Positions 54,805-64,000 of a stretch of 64,000 bases of DNA are shown here, in pieces. The stretch comes from Perca fluviatilis (taxonomy: Eukaryota > Chordata > Actinopteri > Perciformes > Percidae). The stretch's first letter is position 1, and each line of letters begins with the position of its first letter. Location of the stretch: positions 34,727,475 through 34,791,474 of the forward strand of contig NC_053114.1 of assembly GCF_010015445.1 (NCBI RefSeq), read 5' to 3'. The notes beneath the pieces were generated by a model. The model searched no databases and was not told where the DNA came from. It worked only from the letters and a program-made list of their open reading frames with translations. Both the position numbers and the translations under genes were made by a program.

Positions 54805-55537
54805 GTGAGAGGATATCAATCCTGGGTTATGATTGAAAGGCCTCATCAAACAACACAAGGACAAGGTGAATCCAGAAGTATTGATCTTGAAGCACTTAGA
54901 CTGCAGATGAGCATGTCCCAAAACGGAAGGTTAGAGAAGAGGTCTACTCCAACACTGGCGCTGAGCCTGGACTTCTATCCTATTAAGACAGTTTGTACAG
55001 CATTTACTCAGAAGCGTACAGTGGATACGATTTTTATTTGTTTTTGTTTTTTTTGCTTTGATTGATATTTTTTGAAAAGTACAGTTTAATGGTGTACAGC
55101 CTCAAAACTCCTGCCATTGGATCTGCATATAAACATTGCCTGGACAACTTAAACTAATTTAATGAAGCATGTTTGTGATAGGGCTGCTCCCTCATAGTCG
55201 ATTAGTCGACTAATCAGTCGTTTTGGTCTTAGTCAACTTAGATTTCTTTAGTCGATTAGTCCATACCTGTCAAGTTTTGGATTTGAAAATAAGGGAAATT
55301 TTCCGGCACCCACCGCAAGCAGTCCCACCACCCCAACCAAGCTCCAGTATCCCTTACATTTTAAGACAGGTGTACAAGAAAGCTAAAATCACCACTTGAT
55401 GCAGAATGCTGAAAACATTTACAATTTATAACATTGCTTGTCTTTACATTTTACATTTTATTTTCATTCCACACATTCTTTTCATTTCATATTGCTTTTC
55501 TTTTACAGTTTTTCTTTTCATTTCACATAACTTTTCT

Positions 55538-55841
55538 TTACTCTTTTAGTGAGTTATTGTACAAATTAGTTGCAGACTTTGCATTCTTTAAGACTGTTTT
55601 GGAAGGAGTGTATTTGTGGGCTGGGCCAGAGAGGTTAATTTTACATGAGAGTAGAGCGCAGACAGTTCTGTTGTCTAACGTCATTCTCTGTAACAATATT
55701 TCGTACCATGCTAAACACCCTTTCTGAACTTGCATTGCTATGGGGAATGCATAGTAAAGCCTTCATAAGTTTTGGCAGCGCACCGTCTCTGTCGTAGCGT
55801 CCATCATACATCTCTGTTTTTTTTTCTTTTTTTCTCATCAT
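55538..55841 (-). pseudogene. hAT transposase C-terminal fragment, frameshifted
   Basis: The reading IPHSNASSERVFSMVRNIVT is the hallmark of the hAT C-terminal dimerisation domain. The frame breaks between about 55700 and 55670. The continuation CALLSCKINLSGPAHKYTPS, then KNAKSATNLYN, lies in another frame and matches the usual end of these transposases. Only the C-terminal part is present; the catalytic core and zinc finger are absent, so it is inactive. Confidence 0.88.
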
Positions 55842-55858
55842 CTGACCTCACACACTAA

Positions 55859-55929
55859 CCTCGCGACAACTGCCACCTACAGTACCTGTAGTAGGCTACT
55901 GCCTACTGCAGGTGGCAGTTATCGCGAGG
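55859..55929. repeat. Long near-perfect hairpin inside the nested hAT element
   Basis: The left arm 55859-55884 (CCTCGCGACAACTGCCACCT...) and right arm 55904-55929 pair at 24 of 26 positions around a 19-base loop. The loop contains a further small inverted repeat around GTAGTAGGCTAC. The stem is GC-rich within an AT-rich region. Confidence 0.9.
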
Positions 55930-56321
55930 CTAGTGACAGAGCTCAGATTGGGAATGCTTTTTGTTTTTACTCCGCTCGGGCCCGGGCTATTATTATTATT
56001 TTTTTTAATAATGCAGGTTAAAATACGGGAGATTTACGGGAAAATACTAATACGGGAGGGCGGCGGGAAAGAAGGGTAAAATACGGGACTTTCCCGGCCA
56101 AAACGGGATACTTGTTCATGCTGAATGACTTAAATCCAAGAAACGTACGAGCACATCTCTGGTAAACACAAGAATTCAAGTGGTGCTTTTGCATGACTCT
56201 TTGCGGAGAAACTTAGATTTACAGATCTGTCGATTAAATCAACTAATCGATTAGTCGATACAATTGAATGAGTGTTAGTCGACTAAGAATTTCTTCAATT
56301 GAGCACAGCCCTAATTTGTGA

Positions 56322-56645
56322 CATACTCACTACCACGCAGCCCAGCACACACTGATATATGCTTTGTACTGGTTTCAGTGGACTTTGCATTTGTGTCCCT
56401 GTGAGTGTTTATCTGGTGTTTCTGTGTCGGTCTTTTTTTTTTTTTTTGGTGCTCATCTGTTCCTGTCATGTCCTTCAACAGCTGCTGAGTGCTAGCCGCC
56501 CACTCGCCCACACTCACACCTAAAAGCTCTCTGTCGCACCAGTGTCAACAGGCCAGATTTCCTCTCCTGTTTGACTGTAGCCTGCAATCAGATTGGTGCC
56601 AGCCATGTCCCTGTCTATTACTAATTCACTAAGACTGTCATCCTA

Positions 56646-56683
<38 letters not shown>

Positions 56684-58929
56684 TCCCCATCAAGTAACTG
56701 CCTGCAACAAAGATACAAGATACAGCCTTAAATTCCATCACCACTTTAGGCCAAATGGATAGTTGAAATATCAAATGAACCCAAAGTGTGTCTGTGTGCA
56801 CAAGTGTGTATATGAATGTGCGTATTAACAGACCTCATGTGTGTGTGCAGCAGACTCTGAGTAGCCAACAGCGGGTACGAATTCTGCCCTGTCCTCCTCT
56901 GCAGTGGCCCAGACATGGATTAATGGTGTCATTAATCTTACCTTTAAAATGAATGACTTCAGCACCTCCAACCTGCGCCAGAGTGGCTGCCCAGTCCATC
57001 CCCCCTCGTGCTCCAAACCCCTCCTTACCCATTCAGCTGTAACGGATGGATAGTGGGTCTGCCATCCTATCCATCCTTGGCTTGGCACAGCATGGCACAG
57101 CGGGATATCAGAGGCCAGCAGCAATGCTCTTGCCAGTACACACCACTTCCTCAGCCAGTCTTGCTTCTTGTTCGGTGTCTGAGTGTCCATGTGTGTGTCT
57201 ATGTGCAATGCAAAGTGAAAATATCCGGACTATAGAGAGAACAGTGCAGGTTGCCTAAGTGCGAACAAATATGTTATTATGAGCAAATGTAAGTATTCTC
57301 ACTGACTAAATTAGTAACTTGAGTAACTTTAAGGCTATACAGTACGTGCCAAATGTGTGAACCCTGTGGTGATGCAGTTGATGCTGTAGTCGCCCTTTGC
57401 AAACCCTCAGTCAAGATAGCCTTAAAGAAAAATCACTGAGCAAATCATAAGAACCTAGCGGGTAGAACGACAAAAGCTTGTGCACTTCCAGTTCTGGGTT
57501 CCTTCAAGATACATGCAATTTTACAAAACCTAAACAGCACATGTAATGCTGTGCTCCAACCAGTACTGCATGTGTCAATATTTAGTGGAAATGTGAGGTA
57601 AGCCATGCATTGTGTGAGTAGTCTGAGCTACAGTGCTGGGCAACATTCATCACTAAGTGAGGGGGAGGGAGGTTATCAGGCTGGAGCTGGAGATTTCTCA
57701 TTTCATCAATAAGTCGTCAGTCTTCCTGCTCTTCCCTTCTCCTCCCACCTCCTATGCCTTCCACTCTTCAGCTTCGCCAAATGACCCTCCACGCCAGAGG
57801 CCGCGGTCCTTTATCCAGTAGGCCAGTCACACAAACACACACAGCCATAACCCTTTGCACTGTATGTCAGTGTCAAAATCGTGGAAACACACAAAACTAT
57901 TATTAAACAATTAGTTTAGCCAGGATATGTTTTTCAGCCAGATACAGTTCAGTACAACCTTATTCTCTTGTTCTGGCCACTAATAATCACATTACACAAA
58001 TTACAGCTGTTATTTGAAGTGGATAGTGGTGCTACAAAGTACAGCAATTACACAGTCTCCACATGTTTCTTTGAAACGTCTTTTTCAGTTCCTCCCACAG
58101 AAACAATTAGTTAAATGTGCAGCTGAGTCACTGGTTTCAACCAAGGAAAACAGAAAAACCATGCTTTTTTACAAAGGGAATGGTATTTAGCAGAGATATT
58201 GCTTTGCTAGAGCTTTTCTGTCTTGTTTCCTCCTGTTTTTTCCAGGCTCAACAGAAGAGTCACACCAAGTTGGTGGAGAGAGCAGAGGAACTATGAACGT
58301 TTGACTAATCTACAGAAAAAAACTAGAGGGGAATCTATAATTGCAAGTTTGCATATTTTCATTGTATCATGAAACTGAGTATCTTTGGTTTATCACTTGG
58401 CAAGCTTAGTTTTATCGGTTTTGAATAGGACTAACAGCAAGATTGTCATCAGACTACACCTGCCTGCCACAATGAACAGTGTATAGTGAAAAACCATCAC
58501 ATCTAATATCTTGATATGAATTAATATTTGCTAACAAGAGTTTTCTAACAAACCAGCTGAATGAAAACTGCAATTCCACTCCAGAAGTTGCAGTTCACTC
58601 CAGAGAGATCTTGTTACTGTTCTGTTCTCCAGCTTTGCTCTCATTACACTGTGCAATTTGTTGACAAGACCATTTTTTAAACATTAAAATAATACGACTC
58701 CAACAATAGCACCAAGCCAAAAAAAAAAGACCACCTGACACCAGCTCTGGCACGGTGGAGCATTGGTTTTGCATCACTCAGTAGCACCCTGTCAGATCAG
58801 CGTGTAATAACTGTCAGTCACTTCTCATGGGATCGTGTAGATGTGACAAGCGGGTAGCTTGCTTCTGACAAAATCTGGCAAACACTGAATGGGGCGTAGT
58901 AATAACTAGTCAGGGAGCAGGGTGGGACA
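56322..58929. other. Unassigned non-coding DNA with a (CT)n run
   Basis: A (CT)n array lies at 56646-56685 and a T-run at about 56432-56446. No gene recognised. Confidence 0.5.
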
Positions 58930-59536
58930 GTGGACGGTTTTCTGTTCATTTCAATTTTCAATAAAATTTAATTTCAAGTGCAATATCACCGTAAGACATG
59001 GTCTCAAAACACTGTACAACAGGGAATTCAATAAAAGTTAGGATTAAAAATACATTAAAATCATTGCGGGTATATATTGAAATAAAAAGTGGTACAAGGG
59101 TAAAAACAAAAGATAGAGGAAGTCATAATGATGGTCCATAATGTTTGGAAAAAATAAATGTTTTGAGTTTTGATTTAAAAGTGGTGATAGAGCTGGCTTC
59201 TCTGACATACAACGGAAGGTTATTCCAGAGGTATGATGCTCGGTAAGAAAAGGCACGGTGGCCTGCCGATATCTTTTTGACCCTAAGAATTTGTAAAAGA
59301 TTGGTACCCGGGGAGCGGAGTGGTCGTGCTGGGGTATAGGGGTTAATCAGTTCGGCTAGGTATGATGGTGCAAGGCCGTTCAGCGATTTGTAGGTTAAAA
59401 GGAGGATTTTAAAATCTGCTCTTGCCTGTATGGGTAGCCAGTGGAGTGAGGTTAAGACAGGAGTTATGTGGTCATATCTCCTGTTAAATAAGTGAACACC
59501 CTGTAGTGAATATAACATCTTAAAAAACGAGATCAT
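58930..59536 (-). mobile_element. 5'-truncated LINE (L2/CR1/jockey-type) fragment with 3' region
   Basis: A minus-strand frame (59536-59123, 137 codons) contains LTSLHWLPIQARADFKILL, then YKSLNGLAPSYLAELINPY, GHRAFSYRASYLWNNLP and TTFKSKLKTFIF. This is the domain that follows the reverse transcriptase at the C-terminus of fish non-LTR retrotransposons. It is intact to its stop, and AT-rich 3' sequence follows to about 58930. The polymerase and endonuclease parts are missing, as is usual for incomplete reverse transcription. The exact clade is an inference. Confidence 0.88.
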
Positions 59537-61289
59537 TGTAGCTATGTAACTAGTTGTGAACTCAGGGCCATGTTTTTACCTAAAAGGAGGCAAAGGAGGA
59601 GGCTGTGTTTCAGGGTGTCTTACTCTTAGGTCATTGTTTAGACAAGTATTGCTGCACCTTTGTGGCCCTAACCTCTAGCCCAACAGCAGAACAAAAATGT
59701 ATTTCTTTTGGGGCCCTGTCAACAAAAGTCATCATCACTCACAAAGCATATATTGACACATCATACAGCCCAAACACATAAGGTAAATAGAAATCCTAAC
59801 GTGAGGCTTACTTGTGTAGCTTTCTTGATAATTTCAGCATAATAATCAGCTCAACCTCTCCACTATTTGTCTTCAAGCTAATATATGACATGCTATGTTT
59901 CATGGTTTTATTTATTGTAGATGCAATTCAAGTTTGGGATGCCTGGTCAAGTGTGTTAGTTTGGAGGATGCTGTGAACTCAGCCATTCAAATGCTCTGTG
60001 AGTCAGTGCCCTAATGACTAAAACACACTTCCTGCTAAACACAGTGGCTCACATGGAAACTTCTCCCACATTGGGATTGTTTTATTGCATTCTACTGATT
60101 TTCTTACATTCATCATAATTATGTAATGTGAAAAGGGAAAGCTTATGGACATGTTTTAACTACAATATCAATTTTATACAGTAATGGGTTTTTTCCTGAA
60201 TTTATTATATTTTCTGTAGATAGTTAATGACAACAAAAAGGTGGTGAAATTCTTAGTAAAGATTAGTGTTGAATCATTTGTGGTGGTAAAAAAGAGCAGT
60301 GTCAGTTGATTGCAAATACCTTTAAACAGTAGTTGTTGTGAGGCGCGGAGAAGGAGGAGGGTGTTAATTATTCACTTCCCCGTCCAGTTTGCAGCTACTG
60401 GCCTTGCAGTCCATGTTTATTTATAGCTGCCTATAATCAGCTAGAGTAATGCATAAATGTGTTGCTGAGGTAATTTTTAAGCAATCCTTCAACTGCACCA
60501 CGGCAGATGTGATGGAAAAGAAAACCAAACCAGAGATTAGTGGATAAGTGCAGGATTATTGTATGCTATACTGACAACACACTTAACCAAATTCTCCATA
60601 CTAATGGTGCAAACTTCCAGAATTGCTTAAAAAAAATAAATAAATAAAAAAAAATAATCACCTTTGAGAAGTGCCAGTGTCGGTGCATGCTCCGGATATG
60701 CCTCAAGTCACAGCTCTGGGCAATAAAAGCAGGGTTACAGGCCAAGAAATGTGCTGCCGCATGTACCTGCAGTCGCCTGGGGTTAGTTTTCACTCTTGTG
60801 AGTGAGTGAGGAGGAGATGGAAAGCATTCAGCACACCGTGCCTCCATTCTTTTTTCTTAAATTGTCCCCATAAACTAACCCACTGGTGCTGTAACATGAA
60901 TTTGTTCCCACTATCTCTGCCTCCAGGTCTCTCTCCAGTCACTATCTTTGCCTTTCTGTTTTTGTCTCAGCCAGTCTCTCATGGTTCTCTTTTCCACTCT
61001 CTTTTGGTCTTATGTGACTACTTTCCCTTTCCCTTTACTATCATCCCTCTTTCAGTGTCCCCACCTCTGAACGTGTTCTCTCACCCACTCAGGCCATTGC
61101 CAAACGTTCCTGGCATTTAAACTTCGGAGCCATCAGGGGGCTTAGCACCACACTATCATGAGTAATTGAAATAATCAACTCCACTGCTAATGACTCATCT
61201 CCTTGGCACTGGATGCTATTCTCCACATCATTGGGAGTGTGGTGCAGGAGGTGCCAGTGCCTGGAGACATTTCCCAGAACATTTCTCAG

Positions 61290-61293
<4 letters not shown>
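59537..61293. other. Unassigned non-coding DNA
   Basis: No gene recognised. A short (AAAT)n run occurs near 60628-60655, and a pyrimidine-rich stretch at 60920-61080. Confidence 0.45.
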
Positions 61294-61386
<93 letters not shown>

Positions 61387-61394
61387 AAAAAAAA
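61294..61394. repeat. (GA)n microsatellite followed by A13
   Basis: About 44 GA units ending in an A-run. Arg-Glu and Ser-Leu open frames here are artefacts. Confidence 0.97.
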
Positions 61395-62039
61395 GCAAAC
61401 AACCATCTACTGTGAGTCAAACATTATGGAAAACATGAAGGTTTTTCCCTCCAGGCATTCTGGCCCTGTTGCACAACTCCTTCCGCTAAATGACTGAGCA
61501 TGACCTGAAAGATTGGATGTGGACAAATTGAGGTTACAACTTTGAAAATGTGTATAATAAATTGACCACTGGCATAAAATATTTCACACTGGAGGGGTTA
61601 TTTCTGTCTGATACCCCCACACACATTCACACACCTCAGCACACACTTTAGGTGTGGTGGTGTGGCTATGGCTTGAGGACTGGCAAGTGGACTGGACAGC
61701 AGTGTGTTTTTACGGGAGAGGTCAATCACGCAAGCTAGCCTCCTCTGCACTGTGGGAAAACTCTCACATGGCCGTTTGCCTGCCTGACTGAATGGGGAGT
61801 ATGACGATGAAAGTGTGTTCAATGAGAAATGCCTTGACGCAGACTGCCCTGCAGTATTAGCCCAGCCCCTTGTCAGTGTAACAAGTCTCAACAGCTACAA
61901 CAATGTATGAGTGAACAAAGTCAAGTGGAGCAGATAAAGTAACACAGCTAAAGTTGATATTTTCTTCTGACAGCTCCTCTTGTGATTAGGTGCTGTTGCT
62001 TGTGTTGAGGTATGCAGGGAATGGCCATGCTGACAGCTG

Positions 62040-62041
<2 letters not shown>
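61395..62041. other. Unassigned non-coding DNA
   Basis: Nothing recognised. Confidence 0.45.

Positions 62042-62105
<64 letters not shown>
62042..62105. repeat. (GT)n microsatellite
   Basis: About 32 GT units. Confidence 0.97.
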
Positions 62106-62107
<2 letters not shown>

Positions 62108-62338
62108 GGGTTGTTGTGAACATATCTGCATGTATTAATATGTGTGAAAGACAACAAGACAAGATACAGAAAGATTATGTGTGAGTGTGAAATCTGCTGC
62201 AACCTTGCACATATTCGAAATACATACACCCACATACAAGATATACACCTTCAATACCATTACTCAACATGCCAGAAGACCAGCTGACAATGGAGGGGGG
62301 ATAAAAATGTCCTCTCTCTCTCTCTCAGGCTCTCCAGA

Positions 62339-62836
62339 CTGATCTCATGAAGTGGCATATTAATGACACGCCAATTCAAGACGCATACTCGCTTTTTAGC
62401 GTGTTTATCAACGCTGTTTGGCCTCTATTGACTTACATTATCTTGCGATTGCGTGTGAATTGACGCCATAGCAAGGAGTATGAAAGGGCGAAAATCCGCG
62501 TAGGGGGATTGTTCGGGGTGGAGGATGGGTAAAATACAGGACTTTCACCCAGGAGAGCGGGGATCGTGTCCTGCGTGTGATGTTTCTTTCGTGTCCCGCG
62601 TGTGATATTTCATTTCCACGTTTGTTCTTTTCCTAAACCCAACCCTGTTCCTCTTATCCTAATCCCAACCGGGATGTTTATGTTATGTTATGTTTACGCT
62701 GTGACGTTGCAGACCGCCGTCCACTGTATACAGCGTAGACATACACGTGGATAGCTCAAAATGCGAACAGATAACACGCCACTTGGCTTTAGGAAAGTGG
62801 CGTGTATGTTTATGTGAAGTCATGATGTCATGTTAG
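62339..62836. repeat. Interspersed repeat family, copy 2
   Basis: The same family and orientation as 54059-54470. Compared with that copy it has an additional segment with CCTAAACCCAACCC and TTATGTTATGTTATG (about 62625-62695). It lacks the GGCGCATTATCAAGGCGC part. A (CT)n stretch lies just before it (62312-62327). Confidence 0.8.
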
Positions 62837-63236
62837 GCTCACAAACACACATACACACAGACTTGACATGGATACAAAGATAGCACATGTACCACATGCT
62901 GACACGTGTAGACATGACAAACATTCGAGGCACTCTGGAAACACACACTCAGGAAACGACAGAAGACAGAGTGGCTGTGCACATGTCTTCACATAACTGC
63001 AGGTGGAGCCCTGGCCGGCAGCCTGTGTGGAGCAGTTTGCGCGGGGGTGGTGGTAGCTTTTCAGGTTAAGGAAGTCATGACATGCCCCTCCAGCAGGCCC
63101 ATAAATCAGTCGGCTCAACCTCACTAAGGATAGCTCCTGGGAGAGAGAGATATTGAGCACACACACAGGCCCGAGCACCAGCCCGTTCAGCACACACACA
63201 CAAAGTCACGTACACATGCACGATGGCCTGCGTGCC

Positions 63237-63238
<2 letters not shown>

Positions 63239-63291
<53 letters not shown>
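63239..63291. repeat. (CA)n microsatellite
   Basis: About 26 CA units. Confidence 0.97.
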
Positions 63292-63293
<2 letters not shown>

Positions 63294-64000
63294 TTATGTA
63301 AACGGCTGTAGCCTCAGGCCTTACATGCCACACCTTCCACTATGTGGTCGAGTGTATGTGTTTGTGCGTTTAAGGTTTGAATGTTGTGTTATCAAGGAAT
63401 TATAATTGTATATTCAAAACAGCACATCCGGGTTATACCTTGAAATACTGTAAGGAGCTTCTTGCATACACACATCACACTTCAGTGAGTGGAATCACAT
63501 AAGCAGCAAAAATAGGACACACAGACATCTGATTAGTCGTTTATGGCCAGTGGATGTTTTTGTGCAACAAGCTTTTTGTTCTCTATAATAAGAAAATGAA
63601 TTGCTTTCCTGTAAGCTGGTAGATAACATTGCTTCATTGCTACATGGTAAACCATAATAATCAATCAGGTTGTTTAACTCATGAGCCTGCAATGGCTTAT
63701 AAATGCAAGGGAGAGAGTGGAGGAATGTGAACAGCTTTTTATAATCATCATATGAGTACACAATGACCTGATACTTGTACAGAAAGCACCTGCGCCAACT
63801 GCTGTACAAATTGTACAAATTGGAGGTAGTTAACCTTTAGATTTGGAAGAAAGTTTTTTGCATTCAAAAGATTTCTAGTAACCTACATCAGCAGTATCAT
63901 GCAAAACAACAGAGGCTCTAAACCATATACACTCCATCATTATGACTTTCTGAATTAAACTTTGGAAGCAAAATCCCCAAAATGTCTCTGGATAATTGCC
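63292..64000. other. Unassigned non-coding DNA to the window end
   Basis: AT-rich. A minus-strand open frame of 107 codons (63818-63495) has no recognisable domain. Confidence 0.45.

Larger units (their letters stand above)
55264..56117 (-). mobile_element. hAT-derived element nested within the outer one
   Basis: The left part (ACCTGTCAAGTTTTGG, AAGGGAAATTTTCCGG) is roughly inverted at the right end (CTTTCCCGGCCAAAACGG, GATACTTG). It carries a minus-strand remnant of an hAT transposase C-terminus. The right half repeats TACGGGA units. I could not define a clean target duplication, so the borders are approximate. Confidence 0.7.
55179..56313. mobile_element. hAT-like element (outer), split by another insertion
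   Basis: The left end TAGGGCTGCTCCCTCATAGT and right end TGAGCACAGCCCTA are inverted. Both sides carry dense TCGATTAGTCGACTAATC words. The flanks GTTTGTGA (55171-55178) and ATTTGTGA (56314-56321) match at 7 of 8 bases, as expected for an 8-bp hAT duplication. Its own sequence is only about 55179-55263 and 56118-56313; the middle belongs to a second element. Confidence 0.85.

Noticed and set aside
61089..61438. Arg-Glu and Ser-Leu repeat proteins
   Set aside because: Translation of the (GA)n array.
62828..63199. 123-codon Cys/Leu-rich minus-strand frame
   Set aside because: It partly reflects CA-rich simple sequence and has no recognisable domain.

Overview
The window is nuclear DNA of a bony fish, most likely a percomorph teleost. 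The evidence is the repeat content: Tc1-like and hAT DNA transposons, palindromic and short-inverted-repeat MITEs, a tRNA-derived SINE, a 5'-truncated LINE, and very long CA/TG dinucleotide arrays. Two exons are recognisably vertebrate and are split by GT..AG introns. No prokaryotic gene structure is present; nearly all long open frames are microsatellite or low-complexity artefacts.

One host gene can be named. Two minus-strand exons (14613-14831 and 4548-4694) encode the central part of the SH2-domain adapter SHF (SHB/SHD/SHE/SHF family), including the tyrosine motifs LYDTPYEP and EYDQPWEW and the SHF-specific stretch that begins VEIKVIKDLPWPPP. Between them lies an unassigned 99-bp open segment (13609-13707) with good splice signals and the same 1-1 phase, a possible cassette exon. 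A weaker 183-bp candidate lies upstream at 15633-15815. The SH2 domain itself would lie off the low-coordinate end. The upstream coding exon was not found in the 48 kb to the right, so it lies outside the window, in a very long intron, or was missed.

Layout. 1-2.07 kb: sequence beyond the last visible shf exon, unassigned. 2.07-4.41 kb: a transposon block made of a (CA)n array, a palindromic MITE, and a decayed Tc1 element with about 215-bp inverted repeats, ending only 137 bp from an shf exon. 4.5-15.8 kb: shf exons and introns. 15.8-21.7 kb: mostly unassigned non-coding DNA with a purine tract. 21.7-23.3 kb: a CpG-rich MITE followed by two copies of another MITE, one abutting the other. 23.3-37.6 kb: non-coding DNA with microsatellites and old repeat fragments. 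37.6 kb: the SINE. 45.46-45.82 kb: an hAT MITE with a perfect 8-bp target duplication. 54.06 and 62.34 kb: two copies of one interspersed repeat. 55.18-56.31 kb: an hAT-like element carrying a second, hAT-transposase-derived insertion. 58.9-59.5 kb: the LINE fragment. The remainder is unassigned non-coding DNA with simple repeats.

I see no operon-like, defence or otherwise undescribed gene system. The points most worth checking are the possible shf cassette exon, the nested hAT insertion with its strong hairpin, and the composite MITEs.
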